A stretch of DNA of 22,566 nucleotides from Sphingomonadaceae bacterium. GTDB taxonomy: Bacteria; Pseudomonadota; Alphaproteobacteria; Sphingomonadales; Sphingomonadaceae. The stretch is taken from the NCBI GenBank assembly GCA_019239785.1, contig JAFAZM010000224.1:1-22566 (forward strand). The letters are read 5' to 3'. Under the pieces are notes generated by a model. It had not been told where the DNA came from and searched no databases. It saw only the letters and a list, made by a program, of their open reading frames with translations. Position 1 is the stretch's first letter. Each line of letters starts with the position of its first letter. The position numbers and the translations under genes are program-made. Shown piece after piece: positions 1-8,356 of this stretch.

Positions 1-438
1 GCCCGCCGCACCGACGTCGCCAGCGCGAACGACCGCTACGCCAATCTCGAGACCAATTATCTGCTGCAGCGGATCGAGACGTTCGACGGCATCTTGATCG
101 TCACCTCCAACGATGCCGAGCGGATCGATCCGGCCTTCTCGCGCCGGATGGACGCGGTGCTGGCTTTCCGCGCGCCCGACGAGGTCCGCCGCCAGGAGAT
201 CTTGCGCCAGCAGCTCGGCGAAGGCCATTGTGTCTCCGAGGCCCTGTTGCGGGACGTCGCCTGCCGCTGCGCCCTGAGCGGCGGCCAGCTGCGCAACGTC
301 GCGCTCCACGCCCGCCTGCTTTCGCTGGAAGGCGACGGCGCGATCGGCGATGGAGAGCTGCGCCGCGCCGTGGTCCGCGAATATCGCAAGACCGGCGATT
401 ATTGCCCGCTGAAGCTGCCGCTCGCGGCGGTCGGCTGA
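1..438 (+). CDS. AAA+ ATPase of eCIS type, C-terminal part (5' end outside window)
   Basis: This reading frame is open from the first base and stops at 436-438, so only about 145 C-terminal residues are seen. The visible part carries the second half of an AAA+ module: an acidic/Asn-rich stretch, a helix like NYLLQRIETFDG, a sensor-1 strand (LIVTSND), then RIDPAFSRRMD with the paired arginines expected of an arginine finger, followed by a C-terminal lid. This wording closely resembles the ATPase found in phage-tail-like extracellular contractile injection systems (Afp15-like), which assists particle assembly. The next gene, a DUF4157 protein, begins one base after the stop, which is the usual partner in eCIS loci. 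Walker A and B lie upstream and cannot be checked. The eCIS assignment rests on the resemblance plus the neighbour; a generic AAA+ ATPase is the alternative. Confidence 0.85.
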   Translation, partial: ARRTDVASANDRYANLETNYLLQRIETFDGILIVTSNDAERIDPAFSRRMDAVLAFRAPDEVRRQEILRQQLGEGHCVSEALLRDVACRCALSGGQLRNVALHARLLSLEGDGAIGDGELRRAVVREYRKTGDYCPLKLPLAAVG

Positions 439-439
439 G

Positions 440-3400
440 ATGGCCGAGGCGGCGCGCGCGGCCAGGGCCGAGGAGCCATCGCGGGACGCCGAGACGCGCC
501 GCGCCAAGGCGAGCGAGACGGCCCGCCCGACGCTCGCGCGCAAAGCCTTCGACGCGACCCGCTCGACCCTGCTCTCGCCGCGCACGATCCAGCCGTCGCT
601 GCGCATCTCGCAGCCGGACGACGCCGCCGAGCAGGAAGCGGACCGGATCGCCAACGCGGTCGTCTCGATGCCAGATCCGGCGCCGGCGGCGACGCAGCGT
701 AGCGGACGCGCAATCCATCGCGCGCCCGCCGGCGCGGCCGGCCCTGCCGCTGCCCACCCTGCGGTCGCGGCCGAGGTCCGCTCCGCCTCCGGCGGCGGCC
801 GGCCTTTGCCCGCCAAGGCGCGCGGCTTCCTCGAGCCGCGCTTCGGGGCGAATCTCGGCGGGGTCCGGGTCCATACCGGCGCCAAGGCGGACAAGCTCGC
901 CGGCAAGCTCCAGGCGCGCGCCTTCACCCACGGCAAGGACGTCTTCTTCGGCGAGGGCCAGTTCGCGCCCGAGACCAGGGACGGCATGCACCTGCTCGCG
1001 CACGAGCTGACCCACACCATCCAGCAGGGCGAGACGATCCAGCGCAAGGCGATCGCGCCGAGCGGGCCGCGGGTCAGCGAGCGCACCCCGCGCCAGGCCA
1101 GCCGCCTCGGCCTCAAGGACGCGCTCGACTTCTTCGCAGACGCCGCCAATGCGATCCCGGGCTACCGGATGTTCACCATCCTGATCGGGGTCAATCCGAT
1201 CAACATGAGCCCGGTCGAGGCGAGCGCGGCCAACATATTGCGGGCAATCGTCGAGTTCATGCCGGGCGGCTTCGTCATCACCAAGGTGCTGGACAGCTAC
1301 GGCATCTTCGACAAGGTCGGCAGCTGGATCGAGGGCCAGCTCAAGTCGCTCGGCATCACCGGCGCGGCGATCAAGGCCGCGCTCGACAAGTTCATGGATT
1401 CGCTGAGCTGGAAGGACATCTTCAACCTCAGCGGGGTCTGGGAGCGGGCGAAGGCGATCTTCACCGAGCCGATCTCGAAGATCATCGCCTTCGCCAAGAC
1501 CCTGATCGGCGAGATCCTGCGCATGGTGCGCGAAGCGGTGCTGCGGCCGCTCGCCGCGCTCGCCGAAGGCACGGCCGGCTATCCTTTGCTCAAGGTGATC
1601 ATCGGCTTCGATCCGGTGACCGGCGAGGCGGTCACCCCCACTGCCGAGAATGTGATCGGCGGGCTGCTGACCCTGATCGGCCAGGACGAGCTCTGGGGCA
1701 ACATCCAGAAGGCCAAGGCGATCCCCCGCGCCTGGGCCTGGTTCAAGGGCGCGATGGGCGGGCTCAAGGCGCTGGTCGCAAGCATTCCGGACCGCTTCAT
1801 GGCCGCATTGAAGGGCCTGGAGATCGCGGACTTCGTCGTTCTGCCGAGCGCCTTCCTGAAGCTCGCCAAGGTGTTCGGCAACTTCCTCGGCGATTTCGGC
1901 GCCTGGGCGCTCGGCACGGTGATCGACCTGCTGAAGATCATCGTCGAGGTCGTGGCGCCGGGGGTGATGCCCTACATCGCCAAGGCCGGCGCCGCGTTCA
2001 ACACGATCCTCAAGAATCCGGTCGGTTTCGTGAAAACCCTCGTCGCCGCGGCGATGCAGGGCTTCAACCAGTTCGCCGGCAATTTCCTGACCCATTTGAA
2101 GGCGTCTTTGATCGGCTGGCTGACCGGGGCGATGGCCGGCGCCGGCGTCTACATCCCGCAGGGTTTCTCCCTGATGGAGATCGTGAAGTTCGTCCTGTCG
2201 GTGCTCGGCCTCACCTGGGCGAACCTGCGGGCGAAGCTGGTGAAGGCGACCAGCGAGACGGTGGTCAAGGGCCTCGAAATGGGCTTCGACCTGGTCAAGA
2301 CCCTGGTGACCGAAGGGCCGGCCGCGGCCTGGCAGAAAATCGTCGAGGCGCTCACCAACCTCAAGGAGATGGTGATCGAGCAGGTGATGGACTTCGTGAA
2401 GTCCAAGGTGGTCGAGGCCGCGGTCACCAAGTTGCTCTCGATGCTGAGCCCGGCGGGCGCGCTGATCCAGGCGATCATCGCGATCTACAACACGATCATG
2501 TTCTTCAAGGAGCGGCTGTCGCAGATCGCGCAGGTCGCCGCCGGCTTCATCGATTCGATCGCGACCATCGCCTCCGGCAACATCGCGCCGGCCGCGAACC
2601 GGGTCGAGCAGACGATGGCGACCGCGCTCACCGTCGTGATCTCCTTCCTCGCCCGCATCGCCGGCCTCGGCAAGATCTCCGACGCGGTGCTGAACATCGT
2701 CAACAAGGTCCGCGCCCCGATCGACAAGGGGATGGACAAGGCGGTCGCCTGGGTGGTCGCGCAGGCGAAGAAGCTCGGCAAGCTGCTCGTTGACAAGGTC
2801 ACCGGCAAGGCCAACCGCACCGAGGCGGACATCAAGCGCGACGTCGAACGCGCCCAGCGCGAGTTGCCCGGGAAGGTAGACGCTTTCCTCGCCAAGGACC
2901 CGTCGAGCCTGCGGGTCAAGGCGCAGCTGATGATCTGGAAGCTGCAGTACAAGCTGACCGACCTGAAGCTCAATCCCGCCGGCAAGCAGGGCAAGTTCCG
3001 CGCAACGATCAATCCGGAGTTCGACATCGGCGGCGGAGTCACCATCGGCATCGACGACGGGAAGCTGCTGGTGATCATCAACGAGGTCTGCACGACGACC
3101 CTGAAGCAGCATAAGCACATGAAGGACGCGCGCGCCGAGATGAAGGGGAAGATCGCCGCACAACCCGAAGCAGGCGACAGGCCGAAGCTCGACATCTCGC
3201 GCCCCCGCGACAAGCTGGCGTTCGCGACCTTGATGGTGGAGCAGCCGGGACAGACCCTGCCAAAGTCGCCCCAATTCAAGGTCGGGACCGCGAAGGGCAC
3301 GGACCTCGAGGTCGAATGGCAGCGGATGAAGAACCAGAACGACCCGGACCGTGTGGTCCACAAGGCCAAGACGATGGGCGCCCCCTATTTCTCCAAGGAG

Positions 3401-4297
3401 GGCGCGAAGAGGAAAACCGGCCTGATCGACAAGCTCGACGCCGAACCCGCGCCCCCGGCACCGCCCAAGGAGCCTAAGCCTCCCAAGCAGCCCAAAGCCC
3501 CAAAGGACCCAGCCGCCGCTGCCCCTGCCCCACCTGCCCCGTCGCCCCAGGAGCCGGCCGCCGCTGCGCCGCCGGCGCTCGCCGCCGCCCCGCCCGCCCA
3601 AGCGCCCCAGCTCCCTGCCGCCGCTCCCTCGCCGGCGCCCGCCGCCGCGCCCGCCGCTGCGCCGGCGGTGGTGGACCCGGCCGAGCTGCAGAAGCAGGCG
3701 GAACTCGCCTCTGCGGCCCGGAAAGCCGCCACGCTCCAGGGGCTCAAGGATCTCGGCGGCGGCAAGGATGTGGGCGACCATCCCGACGCACAGAGGCTGG
3801 GAGAGCTCGATGTCCTGCTGCACGGCCAGGAGATCGCACGCCATGCGGAGAATCTCGGCTTCGGCCTGATGACTCGCGACCAGATGGAGCGCGATCCGAA
3901 GATGACCCTGACCGAGGGGTTCAAGGCGCATCCGGCGGAGGTGACCGGCGCGAAGAAGGCTCAGGCAAGGGCGCTCGAGAACGCCAAGAGAGAGGATAAG
4001 GATCTCGGCGCGGCTCAGCGCGATATACGGGCGGAGGCCGAGCAAAGGGCGCTCAAGCAGGAAACGAAGAAGACTCCCAACCCGAAGGCCGCCAAGAATA
4101 TCCGCGACGAGGCGCAGAAGGATGCCACCGCGGTCGACGAGGTTCAGAAACGCTCGACCGCATTGCTGACCAGCTGGATCAAGAGCGAGCTCGCCTCGGG
4201 CAATCAGCCGGTGACCAAGTCGGAAGCCAAGTTTATCCGCTGGCTCCGCGATGCTATCAGGAAGCGACTCCATAAATATATCAGCTCGGGACAATGA
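440..4297 (+). CDS. Large DUF4157 (eCIS core domain) protein, 1285 aa
   Basis: The ATG at 440 follows the ATPase stop by one base. Residues about 122-196 form a DUF4157/eCIS-core domain: a LPAKARGFLEPRFG opening, a VRVHTG strand, and a zinc-metallopeptidase-like HELTH (H188, E189, H192) followed by TIQQG. In the known family this domain marks proteins carried by or associated with contractile injection particles. Residues about 230-810 are long amphipathic and hydrophobic helices, including a stretch around TMATALTVVISFLARIAGLG and RAPIDKGMDKAV that I recall as conserved in large eCIS-associated DUF4157 proteins. Next come a soluble segment (about 820-1000), a Pro/Ala/Lys linker (about 1003-1077) and a charged helical C-terminus that I do not recognise. 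It may be cargo or an effector, or a structural or loading protein. No toxin domain is identifiable. Its last four bases overlap the next start (ATGA). Confidence 0.9.
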   Translation: MAEAARAARAEEPSRDAETRRAKASETARPTLARKAFDATRSTLLSPRTIQPSLRISQPDDAAEQEADRIANAVVSMPDPAPAATQRSGRAIHRAPAGAAGPAAAHPAVAAEVRSASGGGRPLPAKARGFLEPRFGANLGGVRVHTGAKADKLAGKLQARAFTHGKDVFFGEGQFAPETRDGMHLLAHELTHTIQQGETIQRKAIAPSGPRVSERTPRQASRLGLKDALDFFADAANAIPGYRMFTILIGVNPINMSPVEASAANILRAIVEFMPGGFVITKVLDSYGIFDKVGSWIEGQLKSLGITGAAIKAALDKFMDSLSWKDIFNLSGVWERAKAIFTEPISKIIAFAKTLIGEILRMVREAVLRPLAALAEGTAGYPLLKVIIGFDPVTGEAVTPTAENVIGGLLTLIGQDELWGNIQKAKAIPRAWAWFKGAMGGLKALVASIPDRFMAALKGLEIADFVVLPSAFLKLAKVFGNFLGDFGAWALGTVIDLLKIIVEVVAPGVMPYIAKAGAAFNTILKNPVGFVKTLVAAAMQGFNQFAGNFLTHLKASLIGWLTGAMAGAGVYIPQGFSLMEIVKFVLSVLGLTWANLRAKLVKATSETVVKGLEMGFDLVKTLVTEGPAAAWQKIVEALTNLKEMVIEQVMDFVKSKVVEAAVTKLLSMLSPAGALIQAIIAIYNTIMFFKERLSQIAQVAAGFIDSIATIASGNIAPAANRVEQTMATALTVVISFLARIAGLGKISDAVLNIVNKVRAPIDKGMDKAVAWVVAQAKKLGKLLVDKVTGKANRTEADIKRDVERAQRELPGKVDAFLAKDPSSLRVKAQLMIWKLQYKLTDLKLNPAGKQGKFRATINPEFDIGGGVTIGIDDGKLLVIINEVCTTTLKQHKHMKDARAEMKGKIAAQPEAGDRPKLDISRPRDKLAFATLMVEQPGQTLPKSPQFKVGTAKGTDLEVEWQRMKNQNDPDRVVHKAKTMGAPYFSKEGAKRKTGLIDKLDAEPAPPAPPKEPKPPKQPKAPKDPAAAAPAPPAPSPQEPAAAAPPALAAAPPAQAPQLPAAAPSPAPAAAPAAAPAVVDPAELQKQAELASAARKAATLQGLKDLGGGKDVGDHPDAQRLGELDVLLHGQEIARHAENLGFGLMTRDQMERDPKMTLTEGFKAHPAEVTGAKKAQARALENAKREDKDLGAAQRDIRAEAEQRALKQETKKTPNPKAAKNIRDEAQKDATAVDEVQKRSTALLTSWIKSELASGNQPVTKSEAKFIRWLRDAIRKRLHKYISSGQ

Positions 4298-4878
4298 AGA
4301 TGGGCGAGCGCAAGGTCATTCTCGATCACGAAGTGCTTCCGGAAGATTTCCGCGAAGGAGCCGCCAGGATGGGCTGGGAGCTGGTCAAGGAACATCCAGC
4401 CGGCCGCGACAGCACCTACGAGCAGATCTACCGCGCCGGCCGGGAAGGCACGAGCACGGTCCATTATATCGAGGATCAGTTCGTCAAGGTGCGCTATGTC
4501 TTCATACGCGGCCCCGAGGCCGACGAGCTCGCCGAGCAGGTGATGGACATCTTCGATCACGCGCCCGACGCATCACTGCTCGCCGCCGCGGAGAAGGACC
4601 GGGAAGATCTGCAGACCATGGTGAACTGGATGCTGAGCGCGACCGTGCTCGGCGACCAGGCCGGGCATGAGCGGCTCGTGGCCCTCATCGAGAAAAGGCT
4701 GGCGCACGAGGACCCCGGCGTCCGCCGCATCGCCCTGCTCGCCGCGAGCTGGCTCGAATGGCCCGATTTCCGCGCCACGATCGAGCGCATGGCCGAAGCG
4801 GATCCCGACGAGGACGTCCGCGCCGACGCCGCCAAGCTGGCCGGCGCCTATCGCCAGCGCGACGAAGGCAAGCTCTAG
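4294..4878 (+). CDS. HEAT-repeat protein paired with the DUF4157 protein
   Basis: A 194-residue soluble protein whose ATG overlaps the preceding stop codon (ATGA), so it is probably translationally coupled. A second in-frame ATG at 4300 (MGERKVIL) is an alternative start. The N-terminal ~95 residues form a mixed domain of unknown family (VILDHEVLPEDF ... HYIEDQFVKVRYVFI). Residues about 95-190 look like two to three HEAT helical pairs: ERLVALIEKRLAHEDPGVRRIALLAAS and IERMAEADPDEDVRADAAKLAG carry the typical D/P-x-x-V-R spacing. HEAT proteins serve as binding scaffolds. Position and coupling suggest a chaperone, loading adaptor or immunity partner for the large DUF4157 protein, but no catalytic motif is visible and the function is inference only. 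The next 169 bases hold no gene. Confidence 0.8.
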   Translation: MKMGERKVILDHEVLPEDFREGAARMGWELVKEHPAGRDSTYEQIYRAGREGTSTVHYIEDQFVKVRYVFIRGPEADELAEQVMDIFDHAPDASLLAAAEKDREDLQTMVNWMLSATVLGDQAGHERLVALIEKRLAHEDPGVRRIALLAASWLEWPDFRATIERMAEADPDEDVRADAAKLAGAYRQRDEGKL

Positions 4879-5047
4879 CTCCGGCTCCCCGCCGCCCGGT
4901 GCCCGGCGCGACGCGCGTCCGGACGGCCTGGGCGACGACAGCAGCTCCGATCCCCGGCCTGGGCCAATCGTCCTAACCTGCATTAGCGGCCACGGAGACG
5001 GCGGAACCATCGTTCCGGAAGCGGCTTTGTCGGCGCCAGGAGGAACG

Positions 5048-6934
5048 ATGCTCAAAGGGTTGGGCGCCTGGGGATATGGCGCCTTGTTGCTCGCGATCCT
5101 GGTGGGCGCCGCCTGGGCTTTGAAGCCGGCGGACCAGTCGCCTTTGGCGGGACGGGGGCCGGCGCGGCTCGAGACGCTGGCGCCGCTGCCGGCCGCCAAT
5201 GCGCGCGCCATCCCCGATCCCGTCGCGGCCGCGCCCACCGGCGCGCCTGGCGAATGGACGATGCCGCTCGGCGATTATGCGGCGACCCGGTTCAGCGGTC
5301 TCGACGAGATCAATACCGCCAATGTCGGCCGGCTGCGCCAGGTCTTCACCTATGACGACGGCATTCCGCGCGGCCACGAGGCGGCGCCGCTGGTCGTCGG
5401 CGGAATCATGTACCTCGTCAGCCCCTTTCCCAATGCGGTGACGGCGCTCGACCTCAGCCAGCCCAACCACCCGGTCAAATGGACCTATCACGCGCCGGTG
5501 ATCCCGCGGGCCGAGGGCGTCGCCTGCTGCGACGTCGTCAATCGCGGCGCGAGCTACGCGGACGGGCGGCTCTTCTTCAACACGCTGGACGGCCAGACGA
5601 TCGCGCTCGACGCCGCGAGCGGGCGCGAGCTCTGGCGGACCCAGCTCGCCGACATCAATCTCGGCGAGACCGTCACGATGGCGCCGTTGGTCGCCGAAGG
5701 CCGGGTGCTGGTCGGCAGCTCGGGCGGCGAGTTCGGCGTGCGCGGCTGGCTCGCGGCGCTCGACGCGGCCACCGGCGCCCGGGTCTGGAAGGCCTACAGC
5801 ACCGGACCTGATTCGGACGTGCTGATCGGCGCCGATTTCCACCCACCCTACGTCTCGGACCGCGGGCAGGATCTCGGCGTCCATAGCTGGCAGCCCGAAG
5901 GCTGGCGGCTCGGCGGCGGCAATCCCTGGGGCTGGATCAGCTACGATCCCGCCAGCCACCTGATCTTCTACGGCACCGGCAATCCGGGACCGTGGAATAG
6001 TGAGCAAAGGCCCGGCGACAACAAATGGACCACAGGCGTCTTCGCCCGCGACATCCGCACCGGCCAGGCGCACTGGTTCTACCAGACCACGCCGCACGAC
6101 CTGTTCGACCATGACGACATCAACGAGAGCCTGCTGCTGCAGATGCCGGTCGGCGGCGCGATGCGGCCGGTGGTGGTGCGGCCGGCGCGCAACGGCTTCC
6201 TCTACGTCTTCGACCGGGCGAGCGGCCAGGTCCTCTCGGCCGATCCCTTCGCTTATGTGAACTCCATCCGCAGCATCGACCTTGCCACCGGCCGGCCGGA
6301 CGTGGCCGAGGACAAATTGCCCCATTCGGGCCGGGTCACCCGCGACATCTGCCCCGCCGCGCCCGGCGGCAAGGACTGGAACCCCTCCGCCTTCTCGCCG
6401 CGCACCGGGCTGATCTACATCCCGCACCTCAACATCTGCATGGACGAAGGCGTCGGCGAAGCCAATTACATTGCCGGCACGCCCTATCTCGGCTCCGAGG
6501 CGCGGATGTTCGCCGGCCCCGGCGGCAATCGCGGCGAGCTGACCGCCTGGGACCCTGTCGCGCGGCGCCCGGTCTGGCGGATCCGCGAGGACCTGCCTTT
6601 GTGGAGCGGCGCGCTCGCCACCGCCGGCGACGTCGTCTTCTACGGGACGATGGACGGCCTCTTCAAAGCGGTCGACGCGCGCAGCGGCCGGCTGCTCTGG
6701 CAGTTCCAGCTGAACTCGGGGACGATCGGCATGCCGATCGCCTATCGCGGCCCCGACGGGCGGGAATATGTCGCGATCTTCGCGGGCGTCGGCGGCTGGT
6801 CCGGCGCGCTGGTCGCCGGCGCGCTCGACAAGGCGGATCCCACCACGGCGCTCGGCTTCGTCAATGCGGTGCCGGACCTGCCGGCGCGGACCCAGGCGGC
6901 AGGGAGGCTCTATGTCTTCGCGCTTCCCCGCTGA
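5048..6934 (+). CDS. PQQ-dependent methanol/ethanol-type dehydrogenase with lanthanide signature (XoxF-like)
   Basis: A 628-residue eight-bladed quinoprotein alcohol dehydrogenase, acting in the periplasm with pyrroloquinoline quinone. The start at 5048 is set by an excellent AGGAGGAA ribosome site ending three bases before the ATG and by a signal peptide or anchor (residues 1-25, possible cleavage after AWA). The open frame extends upstream without support. Visible hallmarks are the vicinal disulphide C160-C161 in VACCDVVNRG, metal ligands E228 (GGEFGVRGW) and N312 (GTGNPGPW), and D354-H-D356 in FDHDDINE. D354 is the catalytic base position. D356 is the extra Asp that separates lanthanide-dependent XoxF/ExaF enzymes from calcium-dependent MxaF, which has Ala there. 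Most of the sequence lines up with XoxF as I remember it. The next gene, a cytochrome c, overlaps its end, and oxidase genes follow. Substrate is not predictable beyond an alcohol or aldehyde. Confidence 0.93.
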   Translation: MLKGLGAWGYGALLLAILVGAAWALKPADQSPLAGRGPARLETLAPLPAANARAIPDPVAAAPTGAPGEWTMPLGDYAATRFSGLDEINTANVGRLRQVFTYDDGIPRGHEAAPLVVGGIMYLVSPFPNAVTALDLSQPNHPVKWTYHAPVIPRAEGVACCDVVNRGASYADGRLFFNTLDGQTIALDAASGRELWRTQLADINLGETVTMAPLVAEGRVLVGSSGGEFGVRGWLAALDAATGARVWKAYSTGPDSDVLIGADFHPPYVSDRGQDLGVHSWQPEGWRLGGGNPWGWISYDPASHLIFYGTGNPGPWNSEQRPGDNKWTTGVFARDIRTGQAHWFYQTTPHDLFDHDDINESLLLQMPVGGAMRPVVVRPARNGFLYVFDRASGQVLSADPFAYVNSIRSIDLATGRPDVAEDKLPHSGRVTRDICPAAPGGKDWNPSAFSPRTGLIYIPHLNICMDEGVGEANYIAGTPYLGSEARMFAGPGGNRGELTAWDPVARRPVWRIREDLPLWSGALATAGDVVFYGTMDGLFKAVDARSGRLLWQFQLNSGTIGMPIAYRGPDGREYVAIFAGVGGWSGALVAGALDKADPTTALGFVNAVPDLPARTQAAGRLYVFALPR

Positions 6935-7415
6935 GCTGGTCGTGGCGGTGCTCGTCGCAGCCCTCGCCGGCTGCGGCCGGGAGACGCGCGATTATCAAAG
7001 CACCGCGATGCAGGCCTCGTCGCGCGCGGCCGCGTTCGAGGGCAATGCCTGGCACATCTCCCAGGGCCAGCGGCTGTTCGGCTGGATGAATTGCGGCGGC
7101 TGCCATTCGCACGGCGGCGGCGGCATGGGGCCGCCGCTACGCGATGCGGAATGGCGCTATGGCGGCTCGATGGAGCAGATCGTCTCGACGATCCTGAACG
7201 GCCGGCCGGGCGGCATGCCCGCCTTCCGCGGCCGGATCACCGAGGACCAGGCTTGGCAGATCGCGGCCTTCGTGCGCACCATGTCCGCGCAGACGCGCCA
7301 CGACATGCGCCCGTCGCGCGCCGACGAGCCGGCCAATGTGCCGCCGATGGATCTGGACCGGCCCGTGCCGATGCGCCGGGTCTCCCCCATCAACGACCAG
7401 AAGAGCGTGCCGTGA
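6912..7415 (+). CDS. c-type cytochrome lipoprotein (electron acceptor of the PQQ dehydrogenase)
   Basis: A 167-residue monoheme cytochrome c. The ATG at 6912 has a GGGAGG site just upstream and lies inside the 3' end of the dehydrogenase gene (23-base overlap). Residues 1-21 are a lipoprotein signal ending in a lipobox (LAGC, Cys21), so the protein should be membrane-anchored on the periplasmic side. Heme attachment is CGGCH (C61, C64, H65), and the likely distal ligand is M102 in GGMPAF. The C-terminal ~45 residues are polar. By position it should take electrons from the quinoprotein, as XoxG or cytochrome cL does, and pass them to the cytochrome domain or CuA site of the subunit II encoded next. 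The stop overlaps the next GTG start (GTGA). The heme site is certain; the partner role is inference from the operon. Confidence 0.9.
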   Translation: MSSRFPAELVVAVLVAALAGCGRETRDYQSTAMQASSRAAAFEGNAWHISQGQRLFGWMNCGGCHSHGGGGMGPPLRDAEWRYGGSMEQIVSTILNGRPGGMPAFRGRITEDQAWQIAAFVRTMSAQTRHDMRPSRADEPANVPPMDLDRPVPMRRVSPINDQKSVP

Positions 7416-8356
7416 GCGCCGCTTTGCACACGATCCAGTCCGCCGCCGGCAATGACGGCCAGCACAGCGTCCTGATCTTTCACCTGTTCGGGATCTTCCT
7501 CGGCGTCACCTCCTTCTTCTACCTGCTCGTTCTGATCTTCCTCTTCTGGGCGATCCTGCGGCGGCGGCGCGAGCAGAGCCGTGAGCCGGCGCTGCGGCGA
7601 AGCCTCGTCGTCTGGGTCGTGATCATCTCGCTTACGCTCGGCGGGCTCACCCTCGCCACCTGGTTCACGGATCGCGGGCTCGCCCAGGCCGGCGACCGGC
7701 CGGGCGTCGAGATCACCCTGATCGGCCATCAATGGTGGTGGGAGGTGCGCTACGAGAATGGCGATCCGAGCCGGATCGTGCACACCGCCAACGAGCTGCA
7801 CCTGCCGGTCGGCGTGCCGGTCCAGATCAGCCTGCGCTCCGACGACGTCATCCACAGCCTCTGGATCCCGAACCTTGCCGGCAAGCAGGATCTGATCCCA
7901 GGCCGCGTCACCGACCTGTCGCTGCTGCCGCTGCACGAAGGGATCTACCGCGCCCAGTGCGCCGAATATTGCGGGATGCAGCATACCAACATGGCGCTCG
8001 ACGTGACCGTCGAGAGTCCCGAAGCTTTCAACCTCTGGCGTACGCAGCAGCTCGCCTCGCCCGCGCCGCCGACGACCCCGCTCGCCCAGGAGGGCCAGAC
8101 CTACTTCACGAGGGGCCCCTGCGCCTCCTGCCACAATGTCGCCGGCACGACCGCCTCCGGCCAGGTCGCCCCCGATCTCAGCCATGTCGCCAGCCGCCGC
8201 TCGATCGCCGCCGGAACGCTGCCGATGAATCACCAGAACCTCGCCAACTGGATCGCCGATCCGCAGGCGGCCAAGCCCGGCAACAACATGCCGGTCGTCC
8301 CGCTCAGCCCCGTCCAACTGAACGCCATCACCGCTTATCTGGAGACGCTGCGATGA
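7412..8356 (+). CDS. Cytochrome c oxidase subunit II with fused cytochrome c domain (caa3/CoxM type)
   Basis: 314 residues from a GTG start at 7412 that overlaps the previous stop as GTGA. Two transmembrane helices (about 24-50 and 64-86) are followed by the periplasmic cupredoxin domain, with a complete CuA ligand set: H148, C183, E185 (backbone ligand position), C187, H191 and M194 in the QCAEYCGMQHTNM stretch. The W-rich WWWEVRY electron-entry patch is present before it. The C-terminal domain carries CASCH (C237, C240, H241) and a likely axial Met293 in NNMPVV, so this is a caa3-type subunit. Bradyrhizobium CoxM has the same fusion. It accepts electrons from the upstream cytochrome c lipoprotein or another cytochrome c and passes them to heme a in subunit I. 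The 3' end overlaps subunit I by ATGA. Confidence 0.95.
   Translation: MSAALHTIQSAAGNDGQHSVLIFHLFGIFLGVTSFFYLLVLIFLFWAILRRRREQSREPALRRSLVVWVVIISLTLGGLTLATWFTDRGLAQAGDRPGVEITLIGHQWWWEVRYENGDPSRIVHTANELHLPVGVPVQISLRSDDVIHSLWIPNLAGKQDLIPGRVTDLSLLPLHEGIYRAQCAEYCGMQHTNMALDVTVESPEAFNLWRTQQLASPAPPTTPLAQEGQTYFTRGPCASCHNVAGTTASGQVAPDLSHVASRRSIAAGTLPMNHQNLANWIADPQAAKPGNNMPVVPLSPVQLNAITAYLETLR

Noticed and set aside
101..4294. Minus-strand open frame of 1397 codons opposite the DUF4157 gene
   Set aside because: It is the antisense shadow of a GC-rich gene: low-complexity Arg/Leu/Asp/His composition and no recognisable domain, while the plus strand has clear family motifs.
5002..5017. Inverted repeat CGGAAC-CATC-GTTCCG upstream of the PQQ dehydrogenase as an EcfG promoter
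   Set aside because: The spacing between GGAAC and CGTT is far too short (about 3 bases); it may be a small operator, but nothing else supports that.
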